Shown here piece after piece: positions 11,607-18,753 of a stretch of DNA of 64,000 nt (the stretch's first letter is position 1; each line of letters begins with the position of its first letter). Below the pieces are notes generated by a model. The model was not told where the DNA came from, did not search any database, and worked only from the letters and a program-made list of their open reading frames with translations. The position numbers and the translations under genes were made by a program. The DNA lies in assembly GCA_900199655.1 (NCBI GenBank), contig FZRE01000001.1, positions 62,001-126,000 on the forward strand. Direction: 5' to 3'. Source of the DNA: Prevotellaceae bacterium KH2P17 (GTDB taxonomy: Bacteria > Bacteroidota > Bacteroidia > Bacteroidales > Bacteroidaceae).

Positions 11607-11729
11607 TCATGTTCGATGGGTGGATGTTGTAAGCCCATTTTGTCCTAATTCTCTCTGTATAATTTGAGCTTGTAAGGTATTAGAGGAGAATAACAACAGA
11701 GCACTTAAAACATATGTTCTTGTTTTCAT
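11607..11729 (-). pseudogene. remnant of a secreted protein gene
   Basis: A 40-codon minus-strand frame begins with a good signal peptide (MKTRTYVLSALLLFSSNTLQ then AQ) and stops after 18 further residues. It lies 14 bp downstream of the lipoprotein gene on the same strand and ends about 95 bp before the GC-rich inverted repeat. A signal peptide with almost no mature protein suggests a truncated gene rather than a functional one. A genuine short secreted peptide cannot be excluded. Confidence 0.5.
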
Positions 11730-11743
11730 GTCTTTTCTTGAAT

Positions 11744-12238
11744 TTAAAGGTTAGCTTTTACTGTTATTTTTCTGAAAGAGTTTGAACCAGTCCATGGTTT
11801 TTCTATAATACTACCAATACTCAGTTCCTGCTTTGTAGAGTCTAAAGAAATTGTAGACATTCCATCTAAATAATTTAGATTAGGGTCATTGTCTTTCGGA
11901 ATAATCGTTATGAAATATTTGTTCTGTCCCCTTGCGAGCGTGTAGCTACCGTTCTGTAAGATGACAATGGTGTCTGCCACGCCGGATTTTCCATTTGGCA
12001 GTTTTACTACGTTATCAGTTATCTTAACGCTGTCTTTTGTGAATGTAACAAGCCTTTCTTGTCCTTCGAGGGGTTCCGTCTTCCATATAATGTCGCCACC
12101 ATAATTGGCTTCCCATTTCCATGTGCCAATCAGGTCTTGCTTCAGAGAGCTTATCTCGTCAGCATCATCGTCGCTACAGGCGCTCAGGAAGATGAGCGGC
12201 AGCGCGAACATCATGATTAAAATGCCTTTCATTCTCAT
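11744..12238 (-). CDS. small lipoprotein, lipocalin-like type
   Basis: The 164-residue product begins with a lipoprotein signal peptide and lipobox LSAC, followed by the acidic SDDDADE stretch typical of surface-exposed Bacteroidota lipoproteins. The mature part starts LIGTWKWEANYGGDI and continues as alternating beta strands, like the small lipocalin-like lipoproteins of the phylum whose ligands are unknown. The start could be either of two in-frame Met codons three residues apart. A -33/-7 promoter sits about 100 bp upstream. No function can be assigned. Confidence 0.75.
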   Translation of the reverse strand: MRMKGILIMMFALPLIFLSACSDDDADEISSLKQDLIGTWKWEANYGGDIIWKTEPLEGQERLVTFTKDSVKITDNVVKLPNGKSGVADTIVILQNGSYTLARGQNKYFITIIPKDNDPNLNYLDGMSTISLDSTKQELSIGSIIEKPWTGSNSFRKITVKANL

Positions 12239-12337
12239 ATTGTTTCGGTTGTTAGTTTGACGAATTATATTGTTTTCCGCTTCTGCAGGTTAAGTTCGTT
12301 TCCTGATTTCGGCATTTGTTGCACTTAAAGTACGCCC

Positions 12338-12368
12338 TAAAGATACGACAAAAAGCAATAGGTTGCAA
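12338..12368 (-). promoter_or_regulatory. promoter of the small lipoprotein gene
   Basis: On the minus strand TTG (12368-12366), 20 bp, then TATCTTTA (12345-12338), one base from the TAnnTTTG consensus. It gives a leader of roughly 90-95 bases to the ATG at 12238. Confidence 0.55.
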
Positions 12369-12474
12369 TATAAACGGCTATATTTTTTGATGTAAATGTT
12401 GATTGGTGTGCACGCAATCATCATCGTCAGGGCAAGCACAACGGGCTCAAAAAGGGCTTGAAAGACACTGCCGG

Positions 12475-12544
12475 GAACTTTCGACACTTGTCGCACGATT
12501 ATGTGACACCTGTCAAACAATCGTGCGACAAGTGTCGAAAGTTC
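12475..12544. repeat. palindromic element copy A
   Basis: A perfect 26-bp inverted repeat (12475-12500 with 12519-12544) around an 18-base loop. The arm starts GAACTTTCGACACTTGTCGC and continues ACGATT; the loop contains TGACACCTGTCA, itself a small palindrome. Related copies lie at 45861-45930 and 51638-51707. It sits between divergently transcribed genes, outside both. The short open frames crossing it are products of the repeat and not genes. Confidence 0.9.
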
Positions 12545-12685
12545 GTGAAGCATACAAACAATACGGGAATGCGGAACGAGCGGGGCAACGGAAGCAATGC
12601 TGCGGGCGAGGGGAGGGGCACCCTGGGAGGTGAAATTGTAATCAAATTTTTTCCTGTTTCGCTTTTCGTTCACGGAAAAAATACC

Positions 12686-12693
12686 TATATTTG
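12686..12693 (+). promoter_or_regulatory. -7 promoter element of the endonuclease gene
   Basis: TATATTTG matches TAnnTTTG. It lies 46 bp before the GTG at 12740 and downstream of the ATG at 12458, so it rules out the longer reading frame as the translated product. No clear -33 box was identified. Confidence 0.6.
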
Positions 12694-12739
12694 CAAACAA
12701 GCGAACCCTCTCCTGATTATAAACAAACTGAGAATAACC

Positions 12740-14251
12740 GTGTTAAGCAAAAAAATCATCATCGCATTATGGGCGCTCGTGGCTCTGCCACTGGCTGCCG
12801 CGGCCATTAACAGGCAGGCACTGGTCACGCGCGCACAGCCGCTCGAAGGCCTCAAGGGCGCTGCCCTCAAGAACGCACTCTACACGCTGATGCAGCCGCA
12901 GCGGGTGCTCGACTACGGCCGAGGCTCCAACGGAACCTGGTATGGCTTCTGGTACACCGACCGCGACACGGCTACCAACGAGTGCATCAACCGCTACAGC
13001 TCGCGCAAGTTCTACTTCACCGCTCACGACGGCGTGGCCATCAGCGGCATGAACATTGAGCACTCGTTTCCCAAAAGCTGGTGGGGCGGCACGGAGAACG
13101 ATGCTTACCGCGATTTGTACAACCTCTACCCATCCGATTCCGAGGCCAACTCGCAGAAGAGCAACTACCCCATGGGCGTGGTGACTACCGTAAGCAGCGG
13201 CGATGAGGGCTACGACAAGGTGGGACACGGAACCATCGACGGCCAGAGCGGAGAGTGGTGCTGGGAGCCGGGCGACAGCTACAAAGGCGAGTTCTCGCGC
13301 AGTTACATGTACATGGCCGTTGTTTACGCCAATCTGACGTGGGAGCGTACGGGCCTAAAGACGATGAGCAATGCCAACGGAAACTACCCCGGACTGAAGC
13401 CGTGGGCATCGAGCCTGTACATCAGTTGGGGCAAGTCGGACCCCGTCTCCAACCTGGAACGCGACCGCAACAACGCTGCTGCCAACCTGCAGGGCAACCG
13501 CAACTATCTGATAGATTTCCCCAATCTGGCCGAATACATCTGGGGCGACAGCGTGGATGTGGCTTTCAACGTGCACACCACCCTCACCACGGCCGATGAC
13601 GACGACCGTTACATGGCCTTGCCGCAGATTACTCCGGGCCAGGGTGGCGACACTCCCGCCTCCTACATCTTTGTCAAGACCTCCGAAGTAAAGGCCGGCG
13701 GCAAGTATCTCATTGTGGTGAACACCGGCAGCAGCCTGCGGGCAGCGCAGAACGTGACGGGGAGCAAGGGTTACGGATACCTGTACACAACGGCCGTAAC
13801 CGACAACGACGGCATCATTACGCTGGCATCCGATGCGTTGGCCTACACCCTCGAGGAGGCTCCCGGCGGCTATTACATCAAGGACAGTCAGGGCCGCTAC
13901 TACTTCCAGAAGGGCACCTACACCAACTACAACGTAACAACCGACAAGGCGCAGGCCTCCGTCTGGACCGTAACGCCCAACGCCGACGGCACCTACCGCA
14001 TAGCCGCCAACGGCTACTACATGCAGTATTCTGCCCAGTACGGCTCCTACGGCTGCTATACTACGAACCAAGGCCCCATGCCGATGCTGTACGAGCTGAC
14101 CACGGAGGCCGGCATCACCCTGCCACAAGGTGAGACCGGCACGGCTGACTCCCGCGTCTACAACCTGCAGGGGCAGTACGTGGGCACCAGTTTGCAAGGC
14201 TTGCCGCCGGGCATCTACATCCAGAACAACCGCAAGATTGTGGTTAGATAA
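12740..14251 (+). CDS. secreted endonuclease I family nuclease
   Basis: The protein resembles the EndA/NucM endonuclease I family, non-specific secreted nucleases. The catalytic segment NIEHSFPKSWWGG (His near residue 108) is followed by DLYNLYPSDSEANSQKSNYP, the expected metal-binding part. GTG at 12740 is preferred because it gives a signal peptide (VLSKKIIIALWALVALPLAA) and lies just after the promoter; this makes 503 residues. After the nuclease domain comes a beta-rich region (about residues 305-455) of unknown role and a C-terminal tail YNLQGQYVG...GIYIQNNRKIVVR, like other secreted proteins here. Likely use: extracellular DNA degradation. Confidence 0.85.
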   Translation: MLSKKIIIALWALVALPLAAAAINRQALVTRAQPLEGLKGAALKNALYTLMQPQRVLDYGRGSNGTWYGFWYTDRDTATNECINRYSSRKFYFTAHDGVAISGMNIEHSFPKSWWGGTENDAYRDLYNLYPSDSEANSQKSNYPMGVVTTVSSGDEGYDKVGHGTIDGQSGEWCWEPGDSYKGEFSRSYMYMAVVYANLTWERTGLKTMSNANGNYPGLKPWASSLYISWGKSDPVSNLERDRNNAAANLQGNRNYLIDFPNLAEYIWGDSVDVAFNVHTTLTTADDDDRYMALPQITPGQGGDTPASYIFVKTSEVKAGGKYLIVVNTGSSLRAAQNVTGSKGYGYLYTTAVTDNDGIITLASDALAYTLEEAPGGYYIKDSQGRYYFQKGTYTNYNVTTDKAQASVWTVTPNADGTYRIAANGYYMQYSAQYGSYGCYTTNQGPMPMLYELTTEAGITLPQGETGTADSRVYNLQGQYVGTSLQGLPPGIYIQNNRKIVVR

Positions 14252-14303
14252 CAGCCAGAGAGTGGGAGAGGAGTTCTTGTAACAGGAATTTCATCTCCCA
14301 TTC

Positions 14304-14334
14304 TTGGTACCAACGGATTAATTTCCTAACTTTG
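14304..14334 (+). promoter_or_regulatory. promoter of the 381-residue secreted protein gene
   Basis: TTG (14304-14306), 20 bp, TAACTTTG (14327-14334). This fits the Bacteroidota consensus and gives a leader of about 38 bases to the ATG at 14379. Confidence 0.7.
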
Positions 14335-14378
14335 TAACGTGCACCCGAAATCTGTTTATCAACTTAAAATCATAGCTT

Positions 14379-15524
14379 ATGAAACATTTTCTACGTTATT
14401 CGTTCGTTGCATTGCTGACCTTGGTCAGCTCGTTTGCAGCAGGCGATGAGGTTACGTTCCTGCCTTCGGAAGTCAAAGGAACTACTACGGATCAGTCCCC
14501 TGACCAGTTCTCAAAAGATGGTATCACGGTTAGCTGTAACAATGCGGCTTTTGGTGGAGGCGCACAGTACCGTTTCTACAAGAGTAGCGTGGCTACCATT
14601 TCGTCTACAGTGGGCAATATTACCAAGGTGGAGTTCACCTGTACCGTTGCCGGTACAGAGAAGTACGGGCCGGGCTGCTTTACAGCGCCGAGCGTGGGCA
14701 GCTACACCTATGCCGACAAGGTGGGCACATGGACGGGCGATGCCCTTTCTTTTACGCTCACGGCATCGTCCAATCAGGTGCGCGCCACGAAGATAGTGGT
14801 GACCTATACCCCCGCGGGCGGTGTCGTGGTGCCGCCTACGGTAGAGGGTGAGGATGGCTTCATGGAGACTGCCACCGTGACTCTGGGCTCGTCGCAGGAC
14901 GGAGCAGAGATTTATTACACCCTCGACGGCAGCACGCCTACCAATCAGTCGACCAAGTACACCGCTCCCTTTACCATCAGCGAAACCACCACCGTTAGCG
15001 CCATTGCCTATCTGAACGGCAAGGCAAGCGCCGTTACAGCCAAGACCTTTAACAAGGCCGCCACCTACACCGTGGCCCAGGCGCTGGCCATACTCAGTGC
15101 CGGCACCGATATTCCCACGAGTGATGTGGTGATTACCGGTATCGTTTCTAAGATTGATGAGGTAAATACCGATTATGGCAATGCCACCTATTATATTTCC
15201 GACGACGGCACCACGGCTGCCCAGTTGGAGGTTTTCCGTGGCTACAGTCTGAACGGTGCCAAGTTTACATCGCAAGACGAGCTGAAGGTGGGCGACAAGG
15301 TTACGGTAAAAGGTGTTATTGTTAACTACAAATCAGGCGACAAAGTAACACCCGAAGTTACCACCGGCAGCAAGATTATCGCGAGGAACGGCATTACCAC
15401 GGGCATCACTCAGGTGGAGCAATCGGCTGCCGATGCGCCTCTGTACAACCTCTCCGGTCAGCGTGTGGACGCCTCCTACAAGGGCGTAGTCATCAAGAAC
15501 GGCAAGAAGTTTGTGGTGAGGTAG
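14379..15524 (+). CDS. secreted protein with chitobiase C-terminal-like and OB-like domains
   Basis: The 381-residue protein has a signal peptide (MKHFLRYSFVALLTLVSSFA). The middle contains a chitobiase/hexosaminidase C-terminal-type repeat (about residues 165-225; AEIYYTLDGSTPTNQSTKY is its hallmark). It is followed by a probable OB-fold of the kind found in Bacteroidota surface proteins (VVITGIVSKI, YYISDDGTT, KVGDKVTVKGVIVNY). The end, YNLSGQRV...GVVIKNGKKFVVR, is the shared secretion-type tail. No catalytic site is visible, so a binding or scaffold role on the cell surface is the cautious reading. Confidence 0.75.
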   Translation: MKHFLRYSFVALLTLVSSFAAGDEVTFLPSEVKGTTTDQSPDQFSKDGITVSCNNAAFGGGAQYRFYKSSVATISSTVGNITKVEFTCTVAGTEKYGPGCFTAPSVGSYTYADKVGTWTGDALSFTLTASSNQVRATKIVVTYTPAGGVVVPPTVEGEDGFMETATVTLGSSQDGAEIYYTLDGSTPTNQSTKYTAPFTISETTTVSAIAYLNGKASAVTAKTFNKAATYTVAQALAILSAGTDIPTSDVVITGIVSKIDEVNTDYGNATYYISDDGTTAAQLEVFRGYSLNGAKFTSQDELKVGDKVTVKGVIVNYKSGDKVTPEVTTGSKIIARNGITTGITQVEQSAADAPLYNLSGQRVDASYKGVVIKNGKKFVVR

Positions 15525-15658
15525 CGGAGCATGCCTCCTCCGTTACCTCCGAGCGGAGGGCGAACTTGCACGGCGAACGGTGCCCGTGGGTTCTGGAAGG
15601 AGGAAAACCGTTTACGCAAATGAGACGAAACACCCGCGTGGTGTTTGGCTTTTAAGAT

Positions 15659-15697
15659 ACCGGGGTTGCCAACCAAGGACATGGCAACCCCGGTTTT
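15659..15697 (+). terminator. terminator after the 381-residue secreted protein
   Basis: ACCGGGGTTGCCA (15659-15671) pairs perfectly with TGGCAACCCCGGT (15682-15694), loop of ten bases, followed by a short T run. Confidence 0.85.
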
Positions 15698-15863
15698 GTA
15701 TGATGACAGCAATGCTGGCATGTGTCCCGTCCTCTGCATCAGTCCACATCCTGGTTTGCTATCTTTGGATTACACTTTGCTGAACTCCTGCCCGTTCAGA
15801 TGCCCGAAGATGCGTTTTTTCTACCATACATGAGATATTTCTTGTAATTTTTATCGAAATAAT

Positions 15864-15894
15864 TTTGTGGATATCAGCAAAAGAAGTAATTTTG
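15864..15894 (+). promoter_or_regulatory. promoter of the BspA-like LRR gene
   Basis: TTTG (15864-15867), 19 bp, TAATTTTG (15887-15894): a close match to the Bacteroidota consensus. The transcript would carry an unusually long leader of about 148 bases before the ATG at 16048. Confidence 0.7.
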
Positions 15895-16047
15895 CTGCGA
15901 AAATAAAAGTCGAGTTAATTTAAGCAGAGATAACTGTAGAATTGGTACACCTGGTAGTATGTAGCCTTGAGAAAGGACAACGACCTTGAATACAACAATG
16001 AAAAGTTTTTCTTTCCGCTAATTATTTAAAATCTTAACATAGTTAAA

Positions 16048-18027
16048 ATGAAAAGAACTTTACTCCTATGGGTAGCGCTCTTGGCCGTATTGGTTGCCAA
16101 GGCTACGCCTACAATCACTACGTCTGGTGACACACTTGTAATTACGGTAAATGCCAATGGCGACCTCGCAGCCCGCAACTTTACGACTGCACAGCTTGCA
16201 GCCACGAACGTGAAGATTGTTACTGCTGACGCCGTAAAACTGACGAATACAGACATGGATCAGTTTTATGGAGTTGTAAATAGTGTTTATAATCCCATCT
16301 TTACCAAGATGACCGACCTGAACCTCGCGTTGGCTGAGGTCACAAATAATGATGTCCTCGCCTCTTTGGGTGTGGCATCCCCCAAGATGAACGGCGGCAA
16401 GCAGCTTGGCTCGCTTGTGCTACCGGAAAATCTGACCGAAACAAAATTCACTTTCAATGACAATAAGAGTAAGTGGACCAAGGTTGTGTTCCCCAATGCC
16501 ACAAAGACGGCAAATAAGGGAACCACGGTTATCGGTGCCAGCGTGTTCTCCGGTAATACGTGGATTCAGAGTGTGGTGATTGGCACCAGTGTAAGTAGTG
16601 TTGCAAATATGGCTTTCAATGGCTGTACTAATCTTACTGAAGTTGAATACGAATATGGTATGACCCATGTAGACAGCCATGCTTTCTGGGGATGCACCGG
16701 TCTAACTACAGTTATTCTGCCGGAGTCTGTAACTGAAATCGGAAAGGGTGCTTTTGAGAATTGTACAAATATCACGACGCTTCGTCTGCCCAATTCCTTG
16801 AAATATATTCGCAGTGAGGCTTTCGACCATACCAGCATCTCTTCCGTAATCATTCCTGCAAGCGTTGAGATGATAGAACGCGGAGCTTTCGGTAACATCA
16901 ATACATTGACAGACGTGTACGTGTTGGGTGAAAATACCAAGGCACAGAACCAGGCTTTCCTGCCCACAGACTATACCTATGGTTACTCATTGCCTAATTC
17001 CACCAATGGAGCCACGGTAAATATTGGTGATTATACTACAAAGACAGGTTTGCACACTGTACTTCATTATCCCGCAGGAGCCTATGAGAAATATGTGAAC
17101 AGATATACGCGGGTAATTGGCACCAGCCAATATGCAAGTAGTGGATATCCTGATTGGAACAACAAATGGGTATATGATGCTGATGGTAATAAACTGCCCG
17201 TATTGGCAGATGCCTATTTCGGACAATCTTCTGGTGACTATGCCGGCTGGAATGAGTTTATGCTGACCGCAAAGCTGAAAGGTACATACAGAGATGAGCG
17301 TCTGATTGACAGTAAGTGGTATTCAGTTTGTTTCCCCTTCGACCTGGACGAAAAACAGATTGGCAATGCTTTTGGCAGTGCTACTGAGGTATGCGAGTTC
17401 AGTGGGGTACCAGTTGGCACCAACCCCGATGGAAGCAAATACATCACGTTGCAGTTCAAGGACTCGGTGAAGACCATGAAAGCCCATCACCCTTACATGA
17501 TTCACCCGGGACTTCACGGTGCTACGTATAACATGATAATGGACGTAACGATTGACACCGATACCGACAACGACCAGTTTGCTGCCAAGCTGAAAAGGGA
17601 AAGCAAGGACATAACAGCTGACGGTGTGGTGTACACCTTTATAGGCAACCATACCGATGGTGCCAAGGTGCCCAAGTACAGCTACTACTATTATTCCGGC
17701 AAAGATACTACTAAGTGGCCCAATGGTTTCTACAAGGCCATGCGCACCGATGCTGTTTTCACTCCCCATACGGCTGTGGTGAAACTGAGCAGAGACAATG
17801 GTGTTTCGGGGGCTGCTCGGCAGAACTTCTTTGCCAAGACTTTCAGAATACTTGACGGTGAAACTACCGGCATCAACGGCATCAACGGTACAGACGCAGT
17901 TAACAATGCCAACAGCCAGAATGTGTACAACATCTATGGCCAGATTGTTCGCAGTGGTTCTGCAAGTGTAGACAATCTGCCGGCAGGCGTGTACATTGTG
18001 AACGGAAAGAAGTACATTGTAAAATAA
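16048..18027 (+). CDS. BspA-like leucine-rich repeat surface protein
   Basis: The 659-residue protein has a signal peptide (MKRTLLLWVALLAVLVAKA). Residues of about 165-290 hold BspA-type LRR_5 repeats, each with the pattern AFxxCTxLTxVxLPxSVTEIGxxAF; examples are HAFWGCTGLTTVILPESVT and AFENCTNITTLRLPNSL. Such proteins act in adhesion to host or other bacteria in oral and gut Bacteroidales. The C-terminal tail VYNIYGQIV...GVYIVNGKKYIVK is shared with neighbours. A 20-bp tandem duplication covers the stop codon, and a tiny gene follows 22 bp downstream. Confidence 0.85.
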   Translation: MKRTLLLWVALLAVLVAKATPTITTSGDTLVITVNANGDLAARNFTTAQLAATNVKIVTADAVKLTNTDMDQFYGVVNSVYNPIFTKMTDLNLALAEVTNNDVLASLGVASPKMNGGKQLGSLVLPENLTETKFTFNDNKSKWTKVVFPNATKTANKGTTVIGASVFSGNTWIQSVVIGTSVSSVANMAFNGCTNLTEVEYEYGMTHVDSHAFWGCTGLTTVILPESVTEIGKGAFENCTNITTLRLPNSLKYIRSEAFDHTSISSVIIPASVEMIERGAFGNINTLTDVYVLGENTKAQNQAFLPTDYTYGYSLPNSTNGATVNIGDYTTKTGLHTVLHYPAGAYEKYVNRYTRVIGTSQYASSGYPDWNNKWVYDADGNKLPVLADAYFGQSSGDYAGWNEFMLTAKLKGTYRDERLIDSKWYSVCFPFDLDEKQIGNAFGSATEVCEFSGVPVGTNPDGSKYITLQFKDSVKTMKAHHPYMIHPGLHGATYNMIMDVTIDTDTDNDQFAAKLKRESKDITADGVVYTFIGNHTDGAKVPKYSYYYYSGKDTTKWPNGFYKAMRTDAVFTPHTAVVKLSRDNGVSGAARQNFFAKTFRILDGETTGINGINGTDAVNNANSQNVYNIYGQIVRSGSASVDNLPAGVYIVNGKKYIVK

Positions 18028-18045
18028 AGAAGTACATTGTAAAAC
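18006..18045 (+). repeat. 20-bp tandem duplication across the LRR stop codon
   Basis: AAAGAAGTACATTGTAAAAT (18006-18025) is repeated with one change at 18026-18045. The TAA stop spans the junction, so the second unit is untranslated and forms the spacer before the next gene. Confidence 0.9.
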
Positions 18046-18049
18046 AAAT

Positions 18050-18244
18050 ATGAAAATGAAAAAGAATTATGTGCAGCCAGCCATAGAACTTGTACAAGTA
18101 CAGCTGGATACTTTTATAGCAGCATCGCCTTCTGAGCCTTCCAATGAGCATGACGGCTACGAAATAGGAGGTGAGGGCTCTAAGTGGCCAGAGACAGGTC
18201 CAATACAAGATGATTACGGTGATGGTCCTGGTGTATCGGGATGA
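18050..18244 (+). CDS. small protein of unknown function (Y-x-x-P leader type)
   Basis: A 64-residue product, or 62 from the second Met. It begins MKKNYVQPAIELVQVQLDTF, followed by IAASPSEPSNEHD, and then a Gly/Asp/Glu-rich tail. It lies immediately after a large secreted protein, an arrangement repeated at 26065-26247, where the second tiny protein shares the basic start, Tyr-x-x-Pro and a following acidic tail. The N-terminus is not a classical signal peptide. I recognise this as a recurrent kind of small Bacteroidales gene but know of no function for it. Confidence 0.6.
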   Translation: MKMKKNYVQPAIELVQVQLDTFIAASPSEPSNEHDGYEIGGEGSKWPETGPIQDDYGDGPGVSG

Positions 18245-18251
18245 TATAGAA

Positions 18252-18287
18252 CTAAGCGACAGGTCGATAAAGGCTTGCCGCTTTTTT
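18252..18287 (+). terminator. weak terminator after the small protein gene
   Basis: An imperfect AAGCG-x-CA...TTG-x-CGCTT stem followed by seven T residues. The T run is convincing; the stem is poor. Confidence 0.45.
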
Positions 18288-18300
18288 TGTCAGCGGTTGT

Positions 18301-18332
18301 TTTGCGCACATGAAATCTTTTCGTTATTTTTG
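18301..18332 (+). promoter_or_regulatory. promoter of the DUF3467-like gene
   Basis: TTTG (18301-18304), 20 bp, TATTTTTG (18325-18332). Because the ATG at 18310 lies inside this promoter, translation must start later, at the ATG at 18391. Confidence 0.7.
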
Positions 18333-18390
18333 CAACGTAAACGGTGCGGACGTTTCTGTGCGTACCTTAATATATTATACTTACAGCATT

Positions 18391-18711
18391 ATGGCAGACA
18401 AAGACAACAACCAGCCAGTTCAGCTGCAAATGGACCTGAAGCCGGAGATAGCATCCGGTGTTTATTCAAACCTCGCCCTCATCAGCCACTCGCACAGTGA
18501 CTTTGTACTGGACTTTGCCCGCATGCTCCCGGGTATGCCAAAACCGGAAGTGGCAAGCCGCATTATCCTTGCTCCCGAGCACGCCAAACGCCTTTTGGGC
18601 GCTTTGCAGGACAATATCCTGAAGTATGAGCAGCAGTTCGGCAAGATAGTCATTCCCGAGCAGCAGGGCAGAACCGCCACGCCTTTCAATGTTCCCGACT
18701 TGGAGTCGTAA
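18391..18711 (+). CDS. DUF3467-family protein
   Basis: The 106-residue protein (start MADKDNNQPVQLQMDLKPEI) resembles the DUF3467 family, small cytoplasmic proteins of unknown function. Matching segments are GVYSNLALISHSHSDFVLDF and RIILAPEHAKRLLGALQDNI. The start at 18391 is chosen because an upstream in-frame ATG overlaps the promoter. I have the impression, not checked, that this family is often encoded near rpoC and rpsL in Bacteroidales, which would make it a resident of the interval rather than part of the accessory cargo. It runs convergently with the hybrid kinase gene, 42 bp away. Confidence 0.75.
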   Translation: MADKDNNQPVQLQMDLKPEIASGVYSNLALISHSHSDFVLDFARMLPGMPKPEVASRIILAPEHAKRLLGALQDNILKYEQQFGKIVIPEQQGRTATPFNVPDLES

Positions 18712-18753
18712 GAGGCATGGTGTTCCCTGTGGCCGGCAGTTGGCAGTATGCCC

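Larger units (their letters stand above)
15525..16047. other. intergenic region with terminator, promoter and long leader
   Basis: No full gene. It contains a small AAACACC/GGTGTTT hairpin (15628-15646), a strong terminator (15659-15697), a promoter at 15864-15894 and about 148 bases of leader for the LRR gene. The leader includes a seven-codon frame (ATG at 15999, MKSFSFR then stop) of unknown significance. Confidence 0.6.

Noticed and set aside
12290..12700. 136-codon minus-strand frame
   Set aside because: It crosses the palindrome and the promoter regions of both flanking genes; its protein resembles only the repeat-derived peptides seen at the other copies.
12403..12738. Open frames of 76 codons and an N-terminal extension of the endonuclease starting at 12458
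   Set aside because: They run through palindrome copy A, upstream of the -7 box at 12686; the extension would be untranslated.
15580..15833. Two frames of 62-67 codons
   Set aside because: They overlap a strong terminator and show no coding character.
15895..16047. Possible riboswitch or tRNA-like sequence in the LRR leader
   Set aside because: A GGTACACCTGGTAG stretch resembles a tRNA arm by eye, but no cloverleaf or known riboswitch core can be drawn.
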